Origin: Nematostella vectensis
Taxonomy: Eukaryota > Cnidaria > Anthozoa > Actiniaria > Edwardsiidae
DNA length: 64,000 bases
Direction of reading: 5' to 3'
NCBI RefSeq assembly: GCF_932526225.1
Contig: NC_064037.1
Coordinates: 15,438,601-15,502,600 of the forward strand
A program made the position numbers and the translations under genes. The first letter of the stretch is position 1. The number at the start of each line of letters is the position of its first letter. Below the pieces are notes generated by a model. That model searched no databases. It saw only the letters and a list, made by a program, of their open reading frames with translations, and was not told where the DNA came from. Below, piece by piece: positions 1-10,100 of the stretch.

Positions 1-141
1 AAATTGCTACGCTTGGTTGACCACAAAACAAAGCAAATGTTGGCAAACCTTTTCACAGCTCCTCCCAATATGGTGTTATACAATGCTAGAATTGCTAGGT
101 CGGCAATGCTGACTGTTTTGGCCAATGCTGATGTTTGCACA

Positions 142-400
142 GGTTTAAAGAATGTCGATCTCCCACTCCTTTGTTATTGTTTATCATTGAAAAAACAGCT
201 GTTTACTCGCAAGGAAACTTCAAAATAACAATCTACCAATGAAGTCTGATGTGTTATTGACAATATTTGATTAAAAATATCTTGGTAACTTGCTTGAATT
301 AGCCGGTGGAAATAGATGCTTTGTGTGACTTGGCATTGAGCGGGAGCATGAAATGGCAGCTGGATTGGCCGTCTTTAAGGAAGATGTTCAATTTAAGCTT
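142..400 (+). repeat. Dispersed repeat R1, copy 1
   Basis: This stretch is clearly similar to 44556-44775 and 53757-53900. Shared landmarks are CCTTTGTTATTG, AAGGAAACTT, AAAATATCTTGGT and, in two copies, TTGAGCGGGAGCAT. No coding potential is shared, so it is most likely an old interspersed element. Two of the three copies lie inside zinc-finger loci on the other strand. Confidence 0.7.
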
Positions 401-418
401 TGTATGTATTGCTTGCAG

Positions 419-1853
419 ATATGATCAATATGTGGGTCATCGCCGAAGTCAACAGCTGCAGATGCACCTTAAAGACTTGGAGGTAATTGAATGAAACCCA
501 GCCTCCTATAGAATAAAACAATACCTATATACTGTATGAAAGGAAACCCCTAGCTTCATCGTCAAATGAAAAATGTCTTAATGTCTAGGGCTGCAGCAGT
601 ATTTTCAAAGATTATAAGGAAATGACCAGTAGTAGAAGCGTAGCTATGCCCCATAATATTTTCTTAATGTTTCTGTATTGTGCCCCCCCCCCCCTCCCCA
701 ATATTCCCAGGCCTGCTACGGCACTATGTCAATATTAATCAAGTTGATTGATTCATTTTTATCTGCATGCATTCGCGTTGAATACGGCTCATGGGTAATA
801 CAACTTTTTTAATTTAGCCTTAATCTGATTAATGTGTGGTTCCTATCTTTCTTATCTGTACATTTCCTTCCAAAATGTAAACTAGAACTGAATCTGGGTT
901 ATTATTATGTTATCGTTATTGTGTTGGTTATTAGAAAAGTTTTGTGGGTAATTTTAAATCAAGTGAATAAGCAGTGGTACTACAAAGTTGCCACGAATTT
1001 TTGCGTGTTTGTATTTTTCCAGGACATGAGAATTAGAGATAGGCAATCTAGTTGGGATGGTATCCACGAAGACAATCAAAAGCGAGGCGAGACAAAGTAC
1101 TCTACCCTACAAAAGGTCTGTCATACCCTTACACGAAGCTTCCCCGTCAATAGGCGACTTGCACTAAGGAGTCACGTGACATTTTAACTGGCAAATTCAA
1201 GCCGAAATAAACAGAGAAATGACTGCAGTCATCACGCCAGAAAGTGGGAAAAATAAAATCTTTCAATGAAACAAAAAAATTTTCTGACAATGAAACTTTC
1301 TGGCTGATTCGTAAGCGCTGAATAAGTTGAATAAGTGCGGAGAACGCGCGGGTATGCCACCCAAAATGTCATGTGATTTCTCAGTCAATTTTCTTATTTC
1401 AAGTCGCCTATTCATCCTTTACTTAGGATTGTTAGAGAAACTGGTCTGCTGGACTAATCCGTCCACACTGCAGGATGCTATATGTACAGACTGAGATCCC
1501 TCCCCTTCCTTGAAATTTCCTCTCTTGCCATTGGGTAATACTGAAGTGAATCCAAGTGGTGATTCAAGCACACCACGCCAAATGATGGTCAACATGCCCT
1601 CCACGTACCCTTTCTTGTTATTAGGTGAAGTTGAGGGAAACCCAAGTGTTCCACGCTACAAAGGGTTCAAATGTACCCTATGCCCCCTCCCCATCCCTCG
1701 ACATTCCCTCTTTTGCCATTGGGTAATGTTAAGGACGAACACAAGTGTTCGTTTCCTTTTTCGTGTACACTTTAACAGATTTATAATTGATTGTATGTTT
1801 AGATCACAACAGGATCTTCGAAAGCAAGAATTGAGTTCTTCGAGGAACTGTGA
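419..1853 (+). CDS. Possible last three exons of a partial gene
   Basis: Three candidate exons fit together with consistent phases: 419-482 (after TTGCTTGCAG, donor GTAATT), 1023-1115 (after TTTTTCCAG, donor GTCTGT) and 1803-1853 (after GTATGTTTAG, stop TGA). They would encode about 69 residues, including MHLKDLE, a basic/acidic middle (DMRIRDRQSSW) and the end EFFEEL. The product is not recognised; the first piece faintly recalls the helical end of a C2H2 finger. The gene would start left of the window. The GTCTGT donor is weak and a MITE sits in the second intron, so this is tentative and could be chance splice-like sequence. Confidence 0.3.
611..726 (-). repeat. Dispersed repeat R2, copy 1 (inverted)
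   Basis: About 110 bp with a C13 run. Four relatives occur at 2030-2112, 42585-42690, 44900-45005 and 49370-49460; shared words are AAGGAAATGACCAGTA, GCCACGCCCC and ACAATATGGAA-like tracts next to a G/C homopolymer. Probably an old MITE. Confidence 0.6.
1149..1411. mobile_element. CACGTG-type MITE, copy 1
   Basis: The ends are inverted: AGGCGACTTG at the left and CAAGTCGCCT at the right, with GTCACGTGACATTTT and AAAATGTCATGTGAT just inside. A relative with the same left end is at 49834-50098. There is no ORF of note, so it is a non-autonomous element. Confidence 0.65.
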
Positions 1854-2029
1854 TGGACCTGTGTGCGGTACGGTCCATTTTAAATGTCAGTGGTATCTAA
1901 AGGAAGTTTTAATCAGCGTTCGCAAAGCCAAGGTTCAGTCGCCATTTTAAAGAAATCCCCGAAAAACTCAGGAGGCGAGTTTCAACTGTTTCCTGAGAAA
2001 CAGAGACAGAGCTGTAGTAGGCCTGAAAA

Positions 2030-2112
2030 TAATGGAAGGGGCACAATACAGAAGCAAGAAAACAATGGGGGGGCACAGCCACGCCCCTACTGGTCATTTC
2101 CTTATAATTCCT
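2030..2112 (+). repeat. Dispersed repeat R2, copy 2
   Basis: Carries GGGGCACAATACAGAAGC, then GCACAGCCACGCCCCTACTGG and TCATTTCCTTATAAT; it matches 42585-42690 almost word for word. Confidence 0.65.
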
Positions 2113-2679
2113 CTAGAATATTGGGGGTTGGGCACGTGCCCCCAGTGCCGCACCCCCTGCTATGGCCCTGTGTGAATAGGATCTATTGGACCTAAGTACT
2201 CAAAGGCTTTTCCGAGTGGTCTTCAAAGGTTTATAGACTTTAACAATTATAAATTAAAACGATCTAACCCAGGTTAACAGGGCGCATCTGTATAAATGTA
2301 AATTTTTAAGATTTGATGTGAATTCTGTCCAAAACGACATTAAATCGTAAAACCACCTTCTTCAACTTGTCTAGTTTAACTTGATTCCCGATCGCAGGGT
2401 AAGTTTCCGTATACATTTCCTGCAATACAAAATGACCCCGTAGGTACGCGCCTGCAGAAGTTTATGAAAATAAGACAATGGGCTGTTAGAGACTCCACAC
2501 AAGTCAAGAAGAACACTTGGTTCGGGTATCCAATTTTTTTTTTCAGACATATTAAAGACGCATTTTAAGGTAATAAGTTTGCACTTATCGAAAATATCAA
2601 CATCTCCTGAGTAAGTCGCTATGCGTACAATCCATGGGAACACGGAAGAAGCTTGAAAAACACAGATTCAGCGAACTGT
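2113..2679. other. No gene seen
   Basis: AT-rich sequence without a convincing ORF, splice-bounded exon or repeat recognised elsewhere in the window. Confidence 0.4.
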
Positions 2680-2691
2680 ACATACAAACTT

Positions 2692-2892
2692 TTATAGCCA
2701 AATTCTTTGTTGCGCGACCTCCCAGAATCCAAAATTCCTTTCTTCCTTTGGAAATAGCGCGTTAGTCAATCAAACCAAACAATCAAAACCAGACAAATTG
2801 CCCTCAAAGCTTTTGTCTAATTACGCGCGCTCTATTCCCAAACGAGACGGATTTTGGATTCGCCGTGGTAGCGCAACAACGAGTTTAGCTGT
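2692..2892. mobile_element. Fold-back MITE F1, tandem copy 1
   Basis: The outer 65 bases at each end are imperfect inverted repeats. The left arm contains TTTGTTGCGCGACC and AGAATCCAAAATTCC; the right arm contains GGATTTTGGATTC and GGTAGCGCAACAACGAG. The unit is repeated 233 bp downstream and a diverged full-length relative lies at 58661-58855. Confidence 0.8.
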
Positions 2893-2924
2893 AATCAGTG
2901 ATTATAACCCATACATACAAACTT

Positions 2925-3125
2925 TTATAGCCAAATTCTTTGTTGCGCGACCTCCCAGAATCCAAAATTCCTTTCTTCCTTTGGAAATAGCGCGTTAGTC
3001 AATCAAACCAAACAATCAAAACCAGACAAATTGCCCTCAAAGCTTTTGTCTAATTACGCGCGCTCTATTCCCAAACGAGACGGATTTTGGATTCGCCGTG
3101 GTAGCGCAACAACGAGTTTAGCTGT
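2925..3125. mobile_element. Fold-back MITE F1, tandem copy 2
   Basis: Almost identical to 2692-2892 at a spacing of 233 bp, including the short flank CATACAAACT. The near identity points to a recent local duplication rather than two separate insertions. Confidence 0.8.
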
Positions 3126-3134
3126 GATTATAAC

Positions 3135-4534
3135 CCAATTTATAACCTTTTTACCCGATTTGTTTTAGTTTGGGTGCTTCAAGCTGGAAATGTCTTAACC
3201 ATAAAACCAACGGAGGGTCTAAACTCAAGAATTAAAGCTTTTTTTCTAAGTCAGGATTTTTATAGACCTGCTACCACTCCCACCCCCCAACAAAAAATTA
3301 ACAAACGCTTAAAACAAAGTTTATTCAGAATCTCTGCGTTAATTTCTAGTGCTGAACGTCAATGAAATGTACAAGAAATAAGTAAAGCCGGCCTTTTTAC
3401 TACCGATGGGAATTAAGACGGGGAAGGGAAAGAAGACGTAAGCGGAGAATGATGACAAGGGACTGTCCCTTTCCTTCTCCGCTTGTTTCTCCTTCGCAAT
3501 GAGGTCAGCTACTTCTTTTTTGTCTTTTTTTCGCTTACTTTTCTATGGAAAATAGAAGAGAGCATTAGACAGTCAAAGATTGCGCTTTGGTGTCGTTGGA
3601 AAACTCGTTATTCATCTTTAAATATAGCAAAGCCTTTCCTAAATTGAAGGTTGTGCATCTGCCTTGCGCATCTGCCTTGCGCATCTGCCTTGCGCATGGA
3701 GGTTGTTTTACTTAGGCCACTCTGAAGGTTGAAACCCTGTGGTTTCTTCTCGTGTAGAAATTTCAGGCTAGCTTCTCTCTATTCTCCTACCCCTTTAATT
3801 GATAGCTTGTCTCTTCTCTAATGCTAGATTATTTTAGTAAATCGTGGCCCACGGAGAACTAATGAAACCACCTCTTTAATTGATATCTTCTGTCTCTGTC
3901 ATATTTATCATGCAACATCTCGCGATTTTTCTTTAAGATAAGGACAATTTTATTTGTAAATAAGCAAGGATAAGCATTATTAATAACAAAGATAGTGAAC
4001 GTGTCCTCGGCTAGACCGTGAAAATTATATTGGTGTTTTTGACGTCGTGATGTGGAGATAAACGGCTGAAATCTATCAAAGCAAGCGCATTTCACGTCTG
4101 GTTCTTTGAGTTTGCTATTAGGGAACTTAACAAGGACGACGACAACGAGGTCGAAAAAGATGTGTTCGCGCGTGGCGATCAATAATAATTTAATTTAAAT
4201 GGAATAAGCAAAACATTATATAGCCAGAGACAGATAAGAATAAACCAAGGAAATCATTTCTAAAGTAGCGAACCTTAGGTAGAGGATTTAACAGTACAAA
4301 CGTGCGCGTTAAAGTTGTAGTTTTTACCTCGTGGTTAGGTGGGAAACAGCTGAAATTTATCAGACAGAACGCATTATCACGTACTGCTATTGAATTCTGA
4401 ATCAAATTCCATTGTTTTCTAGCGACGTCGTCCACGTGCGCGTGCTTTACTTTGATTATTTAGCTATCTATTAATATTTACATCATCTACACAAAGTCAG
4501 ACTTGTTCAAAAACTTCTTGGTGCGGTGTCTCTT
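3135..4534. other. Intergenic; short and diverged repeats only
   Basis: There is no convincing gene. A small tandem array of CTTGCGCATCTGC lies at 3659-3701. Two diverged direct repeats, about 4030-4112 and 4315-4385, share ACGGCTGAAATCTATCA-like sequence followed by a CGCATT..CACGT motif, so an old element is likely. Confidence 0.45.
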
Positions 4535-6265
4535 TTAGAGAACAGGGTTGACTTTTCCAATGCTGCGGAAGGACTGTTGCAAGTTCTGCACTTCAGGCTG
4601 GTCCATGAGCTGTTGGAGTTTTCCAGCTTGAAGCAAACAAATCAATGAAATCAGTACAATGTCTATATTTATCAAGTATATTTATCAGCGGTGGCATCAC
4701 TGTTTTTTGGGGAAGGGGGTTTTATGATAAAGACATTCTCAAGTGAACCTGCACAGAAACTCGGTTGATATCGCAATTTGTGGTGTGAGCACTCACCGGT
4801 GACTTGGGGGTTTCCGTGTTGTCTGTCTGCAATCATGATTTCCTTCATTCCCTTGACGAAGTTTTCGACATTCTCTAGATTTTCTATCACGTTTTCCCTT
4901 CTTTTGGAGTAGTCTGATGAGAAACAAGCGTCAAATACTGTTAGCAGAGTAGGATTTCCATTTTCGCTCCCAGGGCCCCGACAAACAAGACAGCGGGAGA
5001 GGCCCTTGGAACGAAAATGCAGGATTCACAACAGTGTCCTAGCTCCGGTGTATTTTCACACATCTAAGCAATAAAACTTATTTTACAGCCAAGATGGCCA
5101 GACGCTTTCCCAGGATTGGCCCAGGGGGGGGGGGGGGGGGGGGGTGCGCAGTCATAGGTATCATATAGAAAAAGCATAGTATTTGAAGATTCCTTAATTT
5201 AAAAAATGGCCCACTTTTTGGCAGCCAATGGGGGTGCGCTGAGCACCCCCCCCCCCCCCCCCCTGTGTATGTGTAGCGCCCGTCGTCAGAGAAGGAATAA
5301 AAAAAGGTTGTATGCGGCACAAATTATGGACACGGGGGGTCAAGAACAATATATTTTTATGTGGATACAGAAATAAACACATCCGCACGCTCAAACCAGA
5401 ATTTTTACCTGATGGCTTTTGTTGGCGAAAATCTTGATCATTCACCCCAGCGTATATCTTGAGCTCATCCTTGTGGGTCTAAAAACACGTTCAAATAATC
5501 GGCTGTTGAGGTTTAAAGTAGCTTCCAGTACTCGGCTGAATAATAGGGGTAGCGATGGGTAAATCTTAGACTTGCCGAGAACCGCGTTTCAGAATCCGAG
5601 CCCGAGCTTTTCCGGCTGGCTTTCGGATAACTTGCTCGAGGTATGTCATGAACATAAGTTGAAAAAAAGAATAAGTAGAGTTACAATACAAATCTTGCTA
5701 CAGTAGCTAAAGTTGTTTAGCGGCTCAAGACTCGAGACTCGAAAAAGAAGGGGAAACCGTAGCATGGTAACAACATAAAACAGATCGCGTTTGGCAAAAT
5801 CAGACTCAAATAAGCTTTCCACGCGGCCTCTGAGTGCACCCACCTCGACAGTCTGTCTGTGTGCACCGGTTACCGGATCGGTGGTGGTCTCGCACGTTTC
5901 CTGAGTATTCTCTCTTCGATACAAGAACTGGAAGCAGGCGCCGTCGAACATTCTCTTCAGAAAGTCCATTACGCCAGATAGCAAGTTCTCTACGCTTTGC
6001 CAGACCCACTTGAAGCATTCAGCGGCGGCACTTAGGCCGGCTTTAGCCCATTCCCACAGAGAAGAGCAAATTGCAAGCACTGCTTCCATGATCTGCTTTG
6101 TGAAAATATGCTGTATTACTTATTGAAGCTTTTAGTCGAATTGTAGCAATGCTGAGCTACACTACGCGGCGGTTAAACATTGGGGGCGACGGTATCAAAT
6201 ATGATTAATAAAAAATGAATCTTACCTCTATGGGATCTTCACTTGTCTCTTACTTTACCTATCTA
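4535..6265 (-). CDS. Small amphipathic/coiled-coil protein, paralogue A
   Basis: A spliced minus-strand gene. A 5'UTR exon ends at 6226 (donor GTAAGA); coding exons are 5844-6089, 5409-5478, 4797-4913 and 4535-4626, with GT-AG borders and phases 0, 1 and 1, giving 174 aa. The ATG at 6089 lies three bases after an acceptor. Residues 1-50 form a Trp-rich amphipathic helical stretch (KWVWQSVENLL, then FLKRMF); about 83-105 are charged; about 107-145 look like a coiled coil (NVIENLENVENFV); the protein ends GKVNPVL. No signal peptide or zinc site is seen. Gene B (14275-17530) has the same four exons and a terminal exon of exactly the same length. The family is not recognised. Amphipathic N-termini often bind membranes, so a membrane-active immune effector is an inference from the promoter and helix only. 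Confidence 0.82.
5104..5277 (+). repeat. Poly-G/poly-C bounded MITE, copy 1
   Basis: Lies in the last-but-one large intron region of gene A. It has a long G run at the left and a long C run at the right around TGCGCAGTCATAGG and GATTCCTTAATTT. An inverted relative is at 10700-10862, inside the neighbouring CHY-RING gene. Confidence 0.6.
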
Positions 6266-6330
6266 CTTGACAGACAGTGGTGTGCCATATTTATAGCAGA
6301 GGGTAGTCCCTTAGGGGAATACCCCGATTC
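6226..6330 (-). promoter_or_regulatory. Core promoter of gene A: TATA box plus kB site
   Basis: Read on the minus strand, CTATAAATA (TATAAA at 6290-6295) lies about 30 bases upstream of the probable start of the 5'UTR exon. About 20 bases further up is GGGGTATTCCCC (6314-6325), which fits the NF-kB consensus GGGRNNYYCC on both strands. This is the same layout as the promoter of gene B at 17555-17592. Confidence 0.65.
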
Positions 6331-6499
6331 ATAGAAATGTTTTGCCATGTGGTATGATAATGCCAAACGAAGTAGTTTCACTTTCGAATGTTGAAACGAA
6401 AATTCCGCTATAATTTTCGTACTAAAAAGTAATATTCGTATACAAGTAAAGCGAACTGTGATTATTTTCTTGTACTTATTTTCAAGTTCTCTAGGACGC

Positions 6500-6990
6500 T
6501 GGGCTGTCTCTTGTCCTACCATGCGGACAAAGTAAAGTAGGGAAAATTCCCTACTTTTTTCTCGCACGTGTTGTTTTGAATTTGATAGCCATCGGCGTAA
6601 ACACGTAAACATTTCCCCAAATCTAAAATTGCCCCTTTCTATCCGTAATCTAAAATTATCCCTATTACTGCTCGTAGTGATCGCCCTAAATCACAGATAA
6701 ACAGATCATTTGTAGAGCATAGAGATGGTTTAGAGGATGAAAACATCTTTTGAACAGCTGAAGAAATTTGAACAGCTCAGCAAAACTCGCGGGGCTTTCC
6801 CTAATTCTTGGAAGCCAGGTGTCGGGGTAAGTCCCTGACGTCATCATCACGCGCTAACTAGCGGCCCCTAACTAGCAGACTTGCAAACATAGAACCTCTT
6901 TCTCGCAATGACGAACGAAGCTGGATAGCCCAATGCTGAAAAATGTTTTCCTGTCCCCATGCAGCGTTCCTGATATTTGAGGTAAGCTAA
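6500..6990. promoter_or_regulatory. Divergent regulatory block, copy 1
   Basis: This is the spacer between gene A and CHY-RING copy 1. Blocks shared with 17760-18100 are ATGCGGA followed by GGGAAAATTCCC (6540-6551), then GTGTTGTTTTGA; AACTCGCGGGGCTTTCCCTA (kB-like GGGGCTTTCC at 6791-6800); and CCTGACGTCAT (perfect CRE TGACGTCA, 6836-6843). A non-coding first exon of the CHY-RING gene probably ends at about 6980 (donor GTAAGC). Confidence 0.65.
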
Positions 6991-7117
6991 AGAGAAGTGC
7001 TTTTTTAAAGTAAATTGAAATTCGCTAGGTCACATTTATGTGATAAATAACCACTACAATGATAGAAAACAGCGCTTACTTATCCTTGTTTATAGCAATC
7101 GTTGCCGACAACCATTG

Positions 7118-10100
7118 ATGATTTATACGAAAAAGTCGATATCCGAGATGCAGGAATCAAGCCAGGCTCCTCTTAACGACGACTACAAGGCACCAATGGT
7201 AAGGGTAAGTAATAGAAACGAAATAGCAGTGGCAAAAGAACTCACTCTGCGGAATATTTACAGTGAAAGAACGTCTCTGTCGCCATATCTATTAAACCAA
7301 AGTTTTCTTTGCACATTTTTGTAACCCTTCAAACGTGCCCGATCCAAAATAATTAGATTTTAGGCACAGCTTCAGATCGCGGTGAAAGACACGAGGATTG
7401 AAAATAAATTCTGTTCAAAACGCTGGTGTGGTTGCCCTCACATTGTACATTGTACAGGGAAAATAATTCTTCGTTTGCAACCACGTGACTAAAAATGTAT
7501 ACGTCATCAGCGTCGCCATTGCTGGTGGACCAAACACCAAAACAAAATGGCGACCGCGAACATTTCTTCGGTCAATAGCGTCACTTTCTCTGAATATTAC
7601 TCTCCTCTAGCTGGTCCAACCAAAGAAAGATACCGAGAAAAAGTTAATTTATGTGGTTTTGACCCATATTTACTCAAGCCAAGTCAATGTAGCGATGATT
7701 TAGCTGATTTTACCTGCGTAGAATACCCTGACATTGTGAACTATCTTGTGCTACAAACCTCGTGGGCAACAGGACAGCAAATGAAGGCCTACAAGTCCTT
7801 AGAAGCATACAATTTCTTTGTTTCTGGATGGGTCAACAGCATTTTAACTAAAAAAGTCACTTCCCCAACGAGAATCCTTGTCACTGGTAGAATAAATCAT
7901 TCTCAACGAAGTAGAGCTACTCCACTGAAGAGTTGGTTTCTAGCAGAGAAAAGCGGCGAAGTCATAGTTGCTCACTGTAACTGTATGGCGGGTCTAAGCG
8001 AGGCTTGCTCACATATTGGAGCTCTATTGTTTGCAGTTCAGGCTGGAGCACGAATGCTTAGCTCTACAACCTGTACACAAGAAAAAGGCAAATGGATAAT
8101 GCCAAGTTACGTTAAAGAAATCCCATATATGCCTGTTAGTGAGATGGACTTAACTTCGGCTAAGCGTCTGAGAAAACAAATTGACGAACCAGAAACGGTT
8201 AAATTAACTAGTATTAAACAACGATCTGACATTGAAATGCCTTCTGTTGAAGAGAGAACTGATTTCTATAACGAACTATCAGGCCATTGTAAATCAGCCA
8301 TTTTATCACTCATTCCCACTCACAATACCTTATATATGCCACATGAAGTAAATCAAGACCTTCCAAAGACAGTTATAGAACAAATTCAGCTTAAATACTC
8401 TACTTATAAAATTTGTGATGCTATACAACAAATAGATGAAGTATTTGAGTGCCTTACTGTCAGTGATAAAGAAGCAGAAGCTATAGAAAGTACCACTAGA
8501 GACCAATCAGACTCAAAGTTATGGTTCTCACAAAGAGCAGCCAGAATTACAGCATCTAAATTCAAGGCTTGCTGTTCAACAAACCCAGAATTTCCTTCGA
8601 GAAGTCTTGTTAAAGTGATATGCTACCCTGAAGCCCACAAGTTCTCAAGTGCAGCAACAAAATGGGGAATAGACAATGAGTGCAAAGCAAGAGAGAGCTA
8701 TTCATTCGCAATAGCTTCTGATCACCTCAATTTATCTGTTGCTGATTGTGGATTTTACATAAATGTGAAATGGCCTTTTTTAGGAGCATCACCAGATGGT
8801 CTAGTAATGTGTGATTGTTGTGGCATTGGACTGTGCGAAATAAAGTGTCCATACAAGCATCGAAATACCACAATAGCAGAATCTTTGAATGACAAGGGAT
8901 TCTGTTTACACATGATAGAACATGGCAGTATACAACTTAACACCAACCACCAATACTACCACCAAGTGCAGTGTCAGCTATTTGTAACAGATACTGCCTA
9001 TTGTGATTTTGTTGTTTGGACAGAAGAAGATTTGTTTTGCCAGCGTATACTCCCTGATGAAGAATTCTGGAACACAAACTTACCAAAAGCTATATCCTTT
9101 TTCAAAAAAGGATTGCTACCTGAAGTTTTAAAGAGCATCTGCTGCGAACCATCTGAATTAGCACAAGACAGTGATGAAGATGGGCCATGGTGTTTTTGCC
9201 AGGAGGACATTGAAGAGAGCATGCTAGTTAGATGGGACAAGACAAACTGTTCTATTAAGTGGTTTCACATGGATTGTGTTGGACTTAGTATTGTACCAAA
9301 TGGTGAATGGATTTGCACTTACTGCTTAGAGTTAAGATAACTTAAGTTCTCTGAGCAAACAGCTCAGTAACATGTTTTTAAACAGTATTTCAGTGTTGTA
9401 CACAATGTTACTGAATGATAGTTAATGTGAATAATTTTAACAGCATGCCTACAGCATATTTTTGAAAAACTTTACACAAAATTACATAATACCATACTTA
9501 AAATTAGTTTTAATAATCATTTGATTGTGTATTTTGAACTGTACAATACATCAGTTTTGAATTTTCTTTTAATCAGTATTTCAATACTAAATGAAATAAA
9601 ATATTGTTTGTAAAATGACGGATACATTACATGTGATAATTTCTCTATTGAAATGGGACAATTGACTCAGAAAGTGTGCCGATTGCGACGTAGCGTGTGC
9701 CACGATAACAATGTTTTTTGACCAATTTTTTCCGATCTTTTTAGTTATTACTTGGCATTCCAACTTATATTGATAATATACTCACCACTAATAAAATGGT
9801 TGCTGCAAACTCTGGTATTTTCAGCCTTTTTATCGTCTAAGTCTTTTCTGGCAATATTTGCTAACCACTTTCGTCTGCGATCTTCGCACAACTTGCGAAT
9901 TTTATCTCCCCTGTTTTTTAAAACAGCAGGAAAGCGAAAAAACCTAAATGTGCGTCCTTTAGCATTGTTAGTTTTGTTACTACAACCTTTAACTGCACAG
10001 ATGTAACCCATGACGCCGAGAAAAAGACAATTAAACTAAAAAAACCGTGACTCTCGAGATACTTAACCTTCGACGGCGCTTTGTTTATGGTCCACCAGCA

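Noticed and set aside
1510..1950. 146-codon plus-strand ORF
   Set aside because: Composed mainly of CCCCTCCCC-type low-complexity and direct repeats around CATTGGGTAATGTTAAGG; only its last part might contain a real exon.
3659..3701. CRISPR-like array (CTTGCGCATCTGC repeats)
   Set aside because: Only three to four contiguous units without spacers in a eukaryotic context.
5646..5843. Continuation of the gene A first exon ORF to 147 codons
   Set aside because: A donor GTGGGT at 5843 corresponds to the donor in gene B, and the downstream exon joins in phase; the extension has no counterpart in B.
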